From: UBA6109 sp035366835
GTDB taxonomy: Bacteria > Desulfobacterota > Syntrophia > Syntrophales > UBA6109
Length of the DNA: 64,000 nucleotides
Direction of reading: 5' to 3'
Assembly: GCA_035366835.1 (NCBI GenBank)
Contig: DAOSIS010000004.1
Coordinates: 1 to 64,000 of the forward strand
Part shown: positions 1-8,274 of the stretch, one piece after another
Numbering within the stretch: position 1 is the stretch's first letter
Layout: every line of letters starts with the position of its first letter
Made by a program: the position numbers and the translations under genes
The notes under the pieces: generated by a model
Databases searched by the model: none
The model's input: only the letters and a program-made list of their open reading frames with translations
Told to the model about the DNA's origin: nothing

Positions 1-419
1 TGTTGGTCCTCCGACAGGAGGGAATCCTTCAGGAGACGCGCCATGCCCAGGACCCAGTCGATCCGCTCTGCCCAGAGGCTTTCCGGTACGCTGTAGACGC
101 CGAGGTAGAAGCGGAGGTTTTCGAAGGGTGTCAGGTCCTCGTAGAGCGAGAATTTCTGCGACATGTAGCCGATGGACTGCTTGATGCCCTCCGGGTCGGT
201 GAAGATGTCGTGGCCTGCAACGGTCCCTTCGCCCGACGTGGGCAGGAGGATGCCGCAGAGCATGCGGATCGTCGTGGACTTGCCGGAGCCGTTCGAACCC
301 AGGAAACCGAAGATCTCCCCGCGCCGGACCGAGAAGGTGAGCGCATCGACGGCCGTGAAATCGCCGAAACGCTTCACGAGATTCCGGACGACGATCGCGT
401 CACCGTTGATAAGGCTCAT
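1..419 (-). CDS. ABC transporter ATP-binding protein (C-terminus beyond left edge)
   Basis: About 139 N-terminal residues are in the window, starting MSLINGDAIVVRNLVKRFGD. The Walker A motif GSNGSGKST is complete and is followed by the Q-loop region (GYMSQKFSLYEDLT); signature and Walker B motifs lie outside. It overlaps the upstream ATPase gene by 20 bp, so the two are translationally coupled. The order tetR, tolC-like, hlyD-like, ATPase, ATPase resembles YbhGFSR-type drug exporters, in which two ATPases or one tandem ATPase energise ABC-2 permeases; the permeases would lie off the left edge. Substrate unknown. Confidence 0.9.
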   Translation of the reverse strand, partial: MSLINGDAIVVRNLVKRFGDFTAVDALTFSVRRGEIFGFLGSNGSGKSTTIRMLCGILLPTSGEGTVAGHDIFTDPEGIKQSIGYMSQKFSLYEDLTPFENLRFYLGVYSVPESLWAERIDWVLGMARLLKDSLLSEDQ

Positions 420-1200
420 TGGCGAGCTCCCTGTCCGCAGTCTGCAGGCGGTCGATCATCGCCTCCTCCAGCGACGGAAATTTCCCCCGGAGTTCTCCCG
501 GCGCCGCCTCGTCGAGCAGCCGTGACCGGTGCAGGAGCGCGAGCCGGTCGCACTTCTCGCCTTCGTCGAGGTACGCGGTGGAAACGAGGATCGTCATGCC
601 GCCGCCCCGCATCTCGCCGAGGATCTCCCAGAATTCGCGGCGGGAGACGGGGTCGACGCCGTTGGTCGGCTCGTCCAGGATGAGAACGGCCGGTTCATGG
701 ACGAGGACGCAGGCGAGGCCCAGCTTCTGCTTCATGCCGCCGGAGAGCTTCCCCGCCGGGCGGTCCTTGAAGGGCAGAAGGCGGGAAAAACCGAGGTACC
801 TCTCCTTGCGCTGCACCCGGTCCTTTCCCCGGATGCCGAAGACGTTGAGAAAGAACTCGATGTTCTCCTCCACGGTGAGATCCTGGTAGAGGCCGAACCG
901 CTGGGGCATGTACCCGATCATGTCCTTGACGGCGGCGCGATCGGTGACGACGTCGCGCCCGCCGATCCGGATGCTCCCCGAAAGGGGCCGGATCATCGTC
1001 GCGATCATGCGCAGGAGCGTGGACTTGCCCGCCCCGTCGGAGCCCACGAGGCCGAAGATCGTTCCCCGCTCCGCGCCGAAGCTGACGTCCTGCACGGCCT
1101 CGACCGCTCCGAAGCGCATGGAGACGTTCGCGACGCGGATGAAGGATTCTCCGCCGGGCGCGGCCTGCCTGCCGTCGCCTGTTGGCTTGCGGCTTTCCAT
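400..1200 (-). CDS. ABC transporter ATP-binding protein, ABC-2 export type
   Basis: A 266-residue nucleotide-binding protein. It has Walker A GSDGAGKST near residue 54, the Q-loop motif GYMPQRFGLYQDLT, the signature LSGGMKQKLGL and Walker B VLILDEPTNGVDP, so it should hydrolyse ATP. It starts 6 bp after the hlyD-like stop and overlaps the next ATPase gene, placing it inside the efflux operon. It is similar to but clearly diverged from the downstream ATPase. The pair would correspond to the two halves of a YbhF-like tandem ATPase, split into separate genes here (inference). Confidence 0.93.
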   Translation of the reverse strand: MESRKPTGDGRQAAPGGESFIRVANVSMRFGAVEAVQDVSFGAERGTIFGLVGSDGAGKSTLLRMIATMIRPLSGSIRIGGRDVVTDRAAVKDMIGYMPQRFGLYQDLTVEENIEFFLNVFGIRGKDRVQRKERYLGFSRLLPFKDRPAGKLSGGMKQKLGLACVLVHEPAVLILDEPTNGVDPVSRREFWEILGEMRGGGMTILVSTAYLDEGEKCDRLALLHRSRLLDEAAPGELRGKFPSLEEAMIDRLQTADRELANEPYQR

Positions 1201-1206
1201 GACCGT

Positions 1207-2376
1207 TCAGTCCTTCAGCCAGGCGTCGGCCGGCATCCCCGGCTTGAGTTCCAGATCCGGGTTGGGAACGGCCACCTTGACGAGGTACACGAGCTTGACC
1301 CGCTCCTTGTGGGTCTGGATGATCTTGGGGGTGAATTCCCCTTCCGGAGACACGAAGGACACCCGCCCCTTGAAGACCTTCTCGGGGAAGGTGTCGACGC
1401 GGACCTCCGCTTCCTGCCCCGGTTTCACCTGGCCGATGCGGGTCTCCTCCACGAAGATCTTGAGATCGACCGAACTCAGATCGGCCAGCGTCAGCACTTC
1501 GCGGCCCAGTGTGACGACTTCGCCCGGTTCGACGTTGCGGCTCGTGATGACGCCGGTGTAGGGCGCCTTGAGCTGCCCGTAATCGAACTGGATCTTCGCC
1601 TGCTCCAGGGAAGCCGTCGCCAGGTTCACCTGGGCGGCGGCCGCCTCGGCGTCCTTCTTCGCGACGTCGATCTTGCGCAGGTTGCTGCGGGCCTGACTTG
1701 CCGCCGCTTCCCCTTCCTCGAGACGGGCTTCGGCCGTCCGGATCGTCTCCTTGCGTGCCCCCTCTCTGGCGAGGTCGTAGGTCTCGCGGCTGCGTTCGTA
1801 TTCCCTCAGCGCCGTTTCGTGCCGAAGCCGCACCGCGTCCGTCTCCCGTTCCGAAACGACGGACTTGCGGAAGAGGTTTTCGTACCTCTCGCGGTTCCGG
1901 GCGGCGTCGTCCAGGGCCGCCTTGGCGGCCAGCATTGCCTGGCGCGCACGCTCGACGTCCTGGGGCCGGTTCCCGGCGCGCAGTTCGGCAAGCTGCGAGC
2001 GCAGCGCCCTGACGGCCGCCTCCGCCCGCTCGAGTTCCGCCGGGAGCGTCTGGCGGTACACCTCCAGCAGCGCCTCCGCCTGCTCCTTGCCCCGGACGGC
2101 CCTGTCGAGGGCGGCCTTCGCCTGATCGAGGCGGGCCTGGAGTTCCTGGCGGTCCAGCTCGGCCAACACGGTCCCCCTCACCACCCGCTGGCCTTCGCGG
2201 GCCGGCACGGCGACGACCCTGCCTCCGACCTGGAAGGCGAGATTCGATTGCGTCGCCTCGATCGTGCCCGAGTAATAGCTCTCTCGGTGTTTGGATTTCC
2301 ACTGGCCCACGTACACGAGCACGGCGACGCCGATGAGAAGGCTCAGGAAGATGATGATGAGTGTCTTGCGTTTCAC
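1207..2376 (-). CDS. HlyD-family periplasmic adaptor of an ABC efflux pump
   Basis: The start chosen is GTG at 2376, preceded by AAGGGGG four bases upstream; the open frame continues further upstream only into a repeat element (2416-2625), so that part is not gene. The 389-residue product has an N-terminal membrane anchor (KTLIIIFLSLLIGVAVLVY), a lipoyl-like half motif (YYSGTIEATQSNLAFQVGGR), a long Ala/Arg/Glu-rich coiled coil (about residues 60-250) and a C-terminal beta-barrel domain. It should link the inner-membrane ABC transporter to the TolC-like protein encoded just upstream. Confidence 0.9.
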   Translation of the reverse strand: MKRKTLIIIFLSLLIGVAVLVYVGQWKSKHRESYYSGTIEATQSNLAFQVGGRVVAVPAREGQRVVRGTVLAELDRQELQARLDQAKAALDRAVRGKEQAEALLEVYRQTLPAELERAEAAVRALRSQLAELRAGNRPQDVERARQAMLAAKAALDDAARNRERYENLFRKSVVSERETDAVRLRHETALREYERSRETYDLAREGARKETIRTAEARLEEGEAAASQARSNLRKIDVAKKDAEAAAAQVNLATASLEQAKIQFDYGQLKAPYTGVITSRNVEPGEVVTLGREVLTLADLSSVDLKIFVEETRIGQVKPGQEAEVRVDTFPEKVFKGRVSFVSPEGEFTPKIIQTHKERVKLVYLVKVAVPNPDLELKPGMPADAWLKD

Positions 2377-2415
2377 ATTTCCCCCTTGGCCTGCGGCCGA
2401 TTCCAGAAGAAGTAT

Positions 2416-2625
2416 CAGGCTGTTCAAAAACGCCCGTATGCAAGGCCCCCGATGGTTCGGCAGGCTCATCCTTCGACAGGCTCATCCTTCGACAGGCTCA
2501 GGATGACAATGTCTGCGGCCTGCCCTGTGCCATGTCACGGTGAGCCTGTCGAACCGCGAACGGTGAAGGACGAGGGCCCTTCGATAGACTCAGGACGCAG
2601 CAGACGGGCGTTTTTCAACAGCCTG
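2416..2625. repeat. Palindromic intergenic repeat, family 1, copy A
   Basis: About 210 bp bounded by imperfect inverted ends: CAGGCTGTTCAAAAACGCCC on the left and GGGCGTTTTTCAACAGCCTG on the right. Inside are CTTCGACAGGCTCA repeats and their inverted form GTGAGCCTGTCGAA. It fills the gap between the tolC-like and hlyD-like genes of one operon. Related copies lie at 12552-12747 and 31176-31306. It encodes no protein and looks like a non-autonomous, strongly structured element. Confidence 0.85.
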
Positions 2626-2628
2626 CCG

Positions 2629-3975
2629 CTATTCCTTGCGGACCCCCATCGCCCGGTCCAGGCGGGCCCGGTAGATGGAACAATCGCCCAGCGCCTGGAC
2701 GTAATCGGACTTGGCCTTCGTCAGCAGAGTCTGGGCGTCCAGCACCTCCGTGGACGTGGCGACCTGCTCGCGGTAGCGTTCCGCGTTCATCCGGTAATTC
2801 TCCTCCGCCTGCGTGACGGCCTGCCGGGTCACCTCGATCCTGCGGCTCATCTCCCCGACGGCGAGCCAGGCGTTCTTGATCTCCAGGACGACCTGGTCCC
2901 TGAGATTCTCCTGAACCTCGATGGCCTGCCGCTCGCGGCTGAGGCCGCCGTCGACGCGCGCATTGGTGCGGCCCCATTCCCAGAAAGTCCAGTTCGCCAC
3001 CAGCATGCCGTACCAGCTCTCCTGGTCCTTGTACTGGGTGCCGCCGACGGAGGGCGTATCGCCATAGCGGCTGTAGTTGCCGACCGCCGTCACCTGCGGG
3101 TAATACTCGCTGCGAAGCGCCTTGATCTGCTTGCGGATCTGTTCGACCCGCAGCTCGACCGTCTTCAGTTCGGGCCGCTGCTGCATCCCTTCCGCGACAG
3201 CCTCCTCCAGCGATATCAGGGAAGAATCCGGCGCCAGAATGTCCTCGAGAACGACCGGTTCCGTGAGGCCGCGGCGCAGCACCGTGTTGAAACGCGAGCG
3301 GGCCATTTCGAGCCCGTTCTCGGCCCGGAGCAGGAGCTGTTCGCCGTTGGCGAGTTCCACTTCCGCATACAGGAGGTCGCTCTTGGGGATCATCCCGACG
3401 TCGAAAAAGCCGCGTGCCGTTTCGTGGTGGGCCTTCAGGCGTTCCCTTGACTGGCGGGCCACGTCGAGATAGCGCTCGGCCTTGAGGACGCCGTAGTAGG
3501 CCTCCTTGACCTCCTGGATCACGTCCAGGACCGCGGCGCGCTCCTCGGTGCGCGAGACTTCGATTGCCACGAGGGAGACGTCGTAATTGGCCTTGATGCG
3601 GCCGCCCGCGAAGAGCGGCTGCTGCGCCTCGAGGGCCCAGTTGTAGTTGTTCTTGGTCCCCGTCACGATCTGCTGGGCCGGAATGGCCGGAGGGGCGCCG
3701 GGGAAGTTGAAAAAAGGCTCTTCGTTGAGCCGGGTGTATCCGTAGGATGTGCTGAGCTTCGGGAGGAAGCCCGTCAGCGCCTCTTTCCGCTGGGCCTCCG
3801 CTCCCTTCACCCCCTCGCGCGCTCCCTTCAGGACCGCGCTTCGATCGAGGGCCTGGCGGATGCACTCCGAAAGACCGAGCGGCTTGACCTCGGCGGCGTA
3901 CAGCGGGGATTGCGGGAACAGGGCAGGGATCGCGACCAACCCGAAAAGAATGAGACCAAAGGCTCCGGTTTTCAT
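2629..3975 (-). CDS. TolC-family outer membrane efflux protein
   Basis: The start at 3975 (MKTGAFGLILFGLVAIPALF) begins a Sec signal peptide ending near AAEVKPLGL, and its ATG overlaps the tetR stop as ATGA. The 448-residue product has the two repeated TolC units, with long helices rich in Ala/Glu/Arg and conserved turns such as LGLSECIRQALDRS and TLLTKAKSDYVQALGD. It should form the trimeric outer-membrane channel for the HlyD/ABC system encoded downstream. Repeat copy A (2416-2625) separates it from the hlyD-like gene. Confidence 0.92.
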   Translation of the reverse strand: MKTGAFGLILFGLVAIPALFPQSPLYAAEVKPLGLSECIRQALDRSAVLKGAREGVKGAEAQRKEALTGFLPKLSTSYGYTRLNEEPFFNFPGAPPAIPAQQIVTGTKNNYNWALEAQQPLFAGGRIKANYDVSLVAIEVSRTEERAAVLDVIQEVKEAYYGVLKAERYLDVARQSRERLKAHHETARGFFDVGMIPKSDLLYAEVELANGEQLLLRAENGLEMARSRFNTVLRRGLTEPVVLEDILAPDSSLISLEEAVAEGMQQRPELKTVELRVEQIRKQIKALRSEYYPQVTAVGNYSRYGDTPSVGGTQYKDQESWYGMLVANWTFWEWGRTNARVDGGLSRERQAIEVQENLRDQVVLEIKNAWLAVGEMSRRIEVTRQAVTQAEENYRMNAERYREQVATSTEVLDAQTLLTKAKSDYVQALGDCSIYRARLDRAMGVRKE

Positions 3976-4679
3976 AGGGCCCCCTTTTTCTTCGTCCGGC
4001 CTGACGCCGTTTCCTTGCCTCTTCCGGCTTGGCGCGGAGAAGGCGGTTTTGCGGACAGACCGCGCAGGATCAGGTCTTCGATTTCCCCGCACAGGACCTT
4101 GGTGACGTCCTCCCCGACGGGCCGGAAAATGCCGTCAAATTCCTTCCGCCTGGCCCGGATCGGTGCGCTCGACTTGTACAGGAGCAGGGCGCCGATCACC
4201 ATGAAATGGACGAGGAACGGCCTTGCCGGGACAAAGACGCCCTTTTCCCGCCCCTCGTCCATGATCTCGGTCAGCATGCCGATGATGCGGCCCATGTCCC
4301 GGGGCACGATGTCCGGGAGGTTCCGGCCGCCGCCGGCGATCTCCCGCATCATGAGCGGCGGCATCTGGGGGTTTTCCTCGACCGTGCGGGCGAGATTGCG
4401 GATGAAGACGCGAAGCTTCTCCTGCGGCGAGTCCGTGGAACGGATGTCCCGGGAGATCCGCTCCGCCGTGTTGCCGAGGACGGTGTGGATCACTTCGGCG
4501 TACAGGGTTTCCTTGTCGCCGATGTGGTAGTAGATGGTGGCCTTGTTCACGCGGGCGCGCCGCGCGATCTCGTCCACATGGGCGCCCTCGTAGCCGACCT
4601 CCGAGAAGACCTCCTTGGCGACCTCCAGGATGCGACGGCTCGTTTCCTGCCCCTTTTCCTTTACCGCTTCGCCGGCCAT
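3972..4679 (-). CDS. TetR/AcrR-family transcriptional repressor
   Basis: A 235-residue protein with a typical N-terminal TetR helix-turn-helix (ILEVAKEVFSEVGYEGAHVD, then ARRARVNKATIYYHIGDKET) and a longer helical ligand-binding C-terminus. It is the first gene of the efflux operon and overlaps the tolC-like gene by 4 bp, so the repressor and its pump are co-transcribed. Two palindromes directly upstream (4718-4749) are likely autoregulatory operators. The inducer cannot be told from sequence. Confidence 0.93.
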   Translation of the reverse strand: MAGEAVKEKGQETSRRILEVAKEVFSEVGYEGAHVDEIARRARVNKATIYYHIGDKETLYAEVIHTVLGNTAERISRDIRSTDSPQEKLRVFIRNLARTVEENPQMPPLMMREIAGGGRNLPDIVPRDMGRIIGMLTEIMDEGREKGVFVPARPFLVHFMVIGALLLYKSSAPIRARRKEFDGIFRPVGEDVTKVLCGEIEDLILRGLSAKPPSPRQAGRGKETASGRTKKKGAL

Positions 4680-4717
4680 CCCGGACCCGCTCCCTCATTC
4701 CGCCCGTGGCGATGATT

Positions 4718-4749
4718 TTACCAACCGGTAAGTTTAACTGAATAGTTAA
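4718..4749. promoter_or_regulatory. Probable TetR operator (two palindromes)
   Basis: Two perfect inverted repeats sit side by side upstream of the tetR start at 4679: TTACC-AACC-GGTAA (4718-4731) and TTAACT-GAAT-AGTTAA (4734-4749). Spacing and position fit TetR/AcrR autoregulation. The sequence shows the symmetry; binding is inferred. Confidence 0.65.
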
Positions 4750-4809
4750 TATACAAGGTCGGGATCTGTCAAGGTTTTCCTGCAGGGGGTCGGAATCTCG
4801 AGGAATAGG

Positions 4810-4837
4810 GACTGCCCCGGCCCGGGCCGGGGCAGTC
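4810..4837 (-). terminator. GC-rich hairpin downstream of lon
   Basis: A perfect 28-bp palindrome (GACTGCCCCGGCCC and its complement) begins 19 bp after the lon stop. No clear T-run follows, so intrinsic termination is possible but not certain. Confidence 0.5.
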
Positions 4838-4855
4838 CGCCGAACGGCGTCCGAA

Positions 4856-7201
4856 TCAGCCTAGGGCGATCTTCAGAACCTCCATCATCTCATCTACGAA
4901 ATGAAAGCGGATTTCCTTGCGGACCTTCGCGGGCACGTCGATCAGATCCTTTTCGTTCCACCGGGGCAGGATGATGGTCTTCACTCCGGCGCGGTGCGCC
5001 GCGAGGACCTTTTCCTTGATCCCGCCGACGGGCAGGACCATGCCGCGGAGGGTGATTTCGCCCGTCATGGCGAGCTTCTTCTGGATCGGTTTTCCCCGGA
5101 ACAGCGAGGTCAGCGCCGTGAGGATCGTGACGCCGGCAGACGGGCCGTCCTTGGGAATCGCTCCGGAGGGCACGTGGATATGGATGTCCGTTCCCTCGAA
5201 AAAGTCCTTCGGGATACGGAGTTCGTCCGCGTTGGCCCGGACGAAACTCAGGGCCGCGGCTGCCGATTCCTTCATGACGTCGCCGAGCTGTCCCGTCAGC
5301 GTGAGGCTGCCCTTTCCCTTCATGGCCGTCGCCTCGATGAACAGGAGATCTCCGCCGGTCGGCGTCCAAGCGAGCCCCAGGGCGACGCCGGGCTTGCTGA
5401 CCCGGATCCCGATCTCCGGGCTGATGCGGACCGGCCCGAGGTAGAGTTGGAGGTCTTTCGCCTCGACGGAAGCCTTTTTGATGGCGCCTTCGGCGATGCG
5501 GCTGGCGACGCCGCGGCAGACCGCGGCGATTTCGCGCTCCAGATTCCGCACCCCGGCTTCGCGCGTGTACCCCGAAATGATCCCGCGGATTGCGCCCTTG
5601 CCGATGCGGATCTGCGCCGCCTGGAGCCCGTTGGCCTCGCGCTGCCGGGGGATGAGATACCTCAAGGCGATCTCGATCTTCTCGTCGAGCGTGTAGCCGG
5701 GCAGTTCGATCACTTCCAGGCGGTCGTGAAGCGCCGGCGGGATCGTCTCCAGCACGTTCGCCGTGGTGATGAACATGACCTTCGACAGATCGAAGGCCAC
5801 GTCGAGATAGTGGTCGGAAAAAGAGAAGTTCTGCTCGGGATCCAGGACTTCCAGCAGCGCCGAGGAGGGATCGCCGCGGAAGTCGCTGCCGACCTTGTCG
5901 ATCTCGTCCAGCATGAAGATGGGGTTCTTCGATTCGGCACGCCGCATGCCCTGGATGATCCGGCCCGGCAAGGCGCCCACGTAGGTCCGCCTGTGCCCGC
6001 GGATCTCCGCCTCGTCGCGGACGCCGCCCAGGGAGATGCGGATGAACTTCCGGCCCATCGCCCTGGCGATCGAATGCCCCAGCGAAGTCTTGCCCGTGCC
6101 GGGGGGACCGGCAAAGCAGAGGATCGGTCCCTTCGTGTCGGGTTTGAGCTTGCGCACGGCCAGGTACTCGATGATCCGTTTCTTGGGCTTTTCCAGGCCG
6201 TAATGGTCCTCGTCGAGAACGTGCCTCGCCTTGGCGATATCGAGGTTGTCCTCCGTGCTCTCGTTCCAGGGCAGGGACAGGAGCCAATCGAGATAGGTGG
6301 ACGACACGGTATATTCGGCCGAGGAGGGATGCATCCGCGAGAGACGGTCCAGTTCGCGCATCGCCTCCTTCTTCGCCTCCTCTGGGAGGTTCTTCTTCTC
6401 GATCTTGGCGCGGTAGTCCTCCACCTCGACGCGGGGCTCGTCGGACTCGCCCAGTTCCTGGCGGATGGCCTTGAGCTGCTGGCGCAGGTAGTACTCCCGC
6501 TGGGACTTGTCGATGTCGCTCTTCACCTGGGACTGGATTTTGTTCCCCAGCTCCAGGATCTGAACCTGGTGGTTGACGAGCCTCGTCACTTCCCGCAGGC
6601 GCTCCTTCACGTCGAGAATCTCCAGGATCTTTTGCTTCTCTTCGGCGTCAGCGTTGATGACCGAGGCGATCATGTCGGCCAGGGTCCCCGGGTCGCCTAT
6701 GGACTTCGCCATCATGCCGAATTCCTGGGGCAGGAAAGGCGAAAGTTTGACGACGCTGTCGAAGAGCGTCAACAGGTTCGCCACCAAGGCCTCCACCTCG
6801 AGGTCCTTTACAGAGACATCCTCGAGCGGCGCCACCCTGGCCTTGAAGTACGGTTGCGTTTCCGTGAACGAGAGGACCTTGAAGCGGCTGATGCCCTGCA
6901 CGAGCAATTGGGCCTTGTTCTCGACGGTCTTGGCCATGCGGAGAATCAGGCCGGCGGTTCCCACGGCGTAAAGGTCCTCCGGAGTCGGGGTGGCATCACC
7001 CTGGGCCTTTTTCGCCTTCACCAGGCCGATGATGCGGTCCCGGGCCATTGCATCGTCAACCAGCTTCATCGATTCCTCGCCGACGACCTCCATGGGGAGC
7101 ATCATCTTGGGGAAAACGAAGACGTTGAACAGAGGCAGGATGGGGAGCACCTCGGGCAGGGTGAATGCCTTTATTTCTTCAGGCGGTTTGGAATCCGTCA
7201 T
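4856..7201 (-). CDS. lon: ATP-dependent protease Lon
   Basis: A 781-residue LonA protease, the usual length. The N-terminal substrate domain begins LPILPLFNVFVFPKMMLPME. It has a coiled middle, an AAA+ module with Walker A GPPGTGKTS and Walker B PIFMLDEIDKVG, and a C-terminal peptidase domain with the catalytic Ser in PKDGPSAGVTI and the partner Lys in GGIKEKVLAAHRAG. It degrades misfolded and regulatory proteins in the cytoplasm. The start has GGAGGA four bases upstream. It lies 36 bp behind hsp20, so both proteostasis genes probably share the promoter at 7757-7785. Confidence 0.98.
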   Translation of the reverse strand: MTDSKPPEEIKAFTLPEVLPILPLFNVFVFPKMMLPMEVVGEESMKLVDDAMARDRIIGLVKAKKAQGDATPTPEDLYAVGTAGLILRMAKTVENKAQLLVQGISRFKVLSFTETQPYFKARVAPLEDVSVKDLEVEALVANLLTLFDSVVKLSPFLPQEFGMMAKSIGDPGTLADMIASVINADAEEKQKILEILDVKERLREVTRLVNHQVQILELGNKIQSQVKSDIDKSQREYYLRQQLKAIRQELGESDEPRVEVEDYRAKIEKKNLPEEAKKEAMRELDRLSRMHPSSAEYTVSSTYLDWLLSLPWNESTEDNLDIAKARHVLDEDHYGLEKPKKRIIEYLAVRKLKPDTKGPILCFAGPPGTGKTSLGHSIARAMGRKFIRISLGGVRDEAEIRGHRRTYVGALPGRIIQGMRRAESKNPIFMLDEIDKVGSDFRGDPSSALLEVLDPEQNFSFSDHYLDVAFDLSKVMFITTANVLETIPPALHDRLEVIELPGYTLDEKIEIALRYLIPRQREANGLQAAQIRIGKGAIRGIISGYTREAGVRNLEREIAAVCRGVASRIAEGAIKKASVEAKDLQLYLGPVRISPEIGIRVSKPGVALGLAWTPTGGDLLFIEATAMKGKGSLTLTGQLGDVMKESAAAALSFVRANADELRIPKDFFEGTDIHIHVPSGAIPKDGPSAGVTILTALTSLFRGKPIQKKLAMTGEITLRGMVLPVGGIKEKVLAAHRAGVKTIILPRWNEKDLIDVPAKVRKEIRFHFVDEMMEVLKIALG

Positions 7202-7237
7202 ATTGTCCTCCGTGATACGTTTCTTCGGCCGATGGGA

Positions 7238-7681
7238 TTATCCCCGGGTGATTTCGATCTTGCGGACGCGCTCGGGCAGTTTGGAGAGCCGGATTACCAA
7301 CAGTCCTTCGGCGAACGTCGCGGTGACGGAGCCCGTGTCGATCTGCGCGGGGAGGGTCAGCGCCCGCTCAAAGGGTCCGTACGCGATCTCGGCGATGCGG
7401 TAGCGGACGTCTTCGCCCGCGACGCATTTCCGGCGGTATCCCGCGATCCGGATCGTCCTTGCGCCGACTTCGACCTGCAGGTCCGCGCGGTTGACCCCAG
7501 CCAGTTCGGAGCTGATGAAGATGTCCCGCTCGGTTTCAACCACGTCCACGGACGGCTGCCAGACATGGGTGGAAAGCGCGAAGCGGGTGTGAGCAAGCCG
7601 GACCATCTCGCCGATGTCCCGGCGCAACTCCCTCTCCATCCGTCCGATGTCGTCTTCGAGTGTGATGCGAATAAATTCCAT
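7238..7681 (-). CDS. Small heat shock protein (Hsp20/alpha-crystallin family)
   Basis: A 147-residue holdase chaperone. The alpha-crystallin domain runs from about residue 43 (QPSVDVVETERDIFISSELA) to the C-terminal part with the A-x-x-x-x-G-L-L-V-I motif (TATFAEGLLVIRLSK). It lies immediately upstream of lon in the same orientation, pairing a chaperone that holds unfolded proteins with the protease that clears them. No CIRCE inverted repeat is seen upstream. Confidence 0.93.
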   Translation of the reverse strand: MEFIRITLEDDIGRMERELRRDIGEMVRLAHTRFALSTHVWQPSVDVVETERDIFISSELAGVNRADLQVEVGARTIRIAGYRRKCVAGEDVRYRIAEIAYGPFERALTLPAQIDTGSVTATFAEGLLVIRLSKLPERVRKIEITRG

Positions 7682-7756
7682 GGCAGGCTCCTGAAATCCT
7701 CACGGCGTTATCGCGATGTTGCGACTGCTGGCCTCTTCGTCATCGCGACTTCAAGT

Positions 7757-7785
7757 AGTGTAAGCCACGAGAAAGGGAACGTCAA
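7757..7785 (-). promoter_or_regulatory. Sigma-70-like promoter for hsp20-lon
   Basis: On the minus strand TTGACG (7785-7780) and TACACT (7762-7757) are separated by 17 bp, about 75 bp upstream of the hsp20 start. A sigma-32-type CCCCAT -10 box is not seen. The rest of 7682-7980 holds no recognisable gene. Confidence 0.6.
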
Positions 7786-7980
7786 GGGCAACGCCCCTTA
7801 CGGTTTTCACCGCACGCAAGAAGGGGTCTCATCGATTCTCTTGGAAGGGGGGAGGGAAGGCTGTGCGAATGGCCTTGAAACTCTCGCATCCGCCGGGCAT
7901 GGCGGATCCCGCCGAGCAGGACTTCCGGTGCATCGCTTCCCGCGTCCGGTCGGACGAGACGACGGGATGGATGTCCTGAC

Positions 7981-8055
7981 TGGAGCCGGAGAAGGGAATC
8001 GGACCCTTAACCTCACGATTACGAATCGCGTGCTCTACCGTTGAGCTACTCCGGC
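7981..8055 (-). tRNA. tRNA-Thr (anticodon CGU), CCA encoded
   Basis: Read on the minus strand, the 7-bp acceptor stem GCCGGAG/CTCCGGC, D arm GCTC-GAGC, anticodon stem CGCGA/TCGTG with loop TTCGTAA and T arm AAGGG/CCCTT form a full cloverleaf. The loop gives anticodon CGT, which reads ACG (Thr). After the discriminator T comes a genomically encoded CCA (7983-7981). Confidence 0.95.
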
Positions 8056-8218
8056 GCCTTGACAGGATTGGCGACCCGTTTCCAGTCCCCGGCAGGTTCT
8101 TTCGGGAGGAAATTCCTGAAAACGTGCGGTATGTAGCCTATCCGCATCTCCTTGTCAAGGTCCTGCCGAAATGCCTGCCGAAATGCCCGGATGCGGCGTT
8201 TTTGCGGAGCCTGTCGGC

Positions 8219-8246
8219 TTGACAATCCCCTTTGCTCTGGTAGAAT
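8219..8246 (+). promoter_or_regulatory. Sigma-70-like promoter for the adenylate cyclase
   Basis: TTGACA (8219-8224) and TAGAAT (8241-8246) are separated by 16 bp, 28 bp before the ATG at 8275. A small tandem repeat, (CTGCCGAAATGC)x2, lies upstream near 8163-8186. Confidence 0.7.
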
Positions 8247-8274
8247 CCGCCCCATATTGGAAGGAGAACGGGCC

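Noticed and set aside
529..3450. A 973-codon plus-strand open frame
   Set aside because: It is the complement of the ABC/HlyD/TolC genes; the high GC content removes stops on the opposite strand. It has no domain and no Shine-Dalgarno.
4901..8044. A 1047-codon plus-strand frame opposite lon and hsp20
   Set aside because: It is a shadow of lon in a GC-rich genome and runs across the tRNA-Thr gene.
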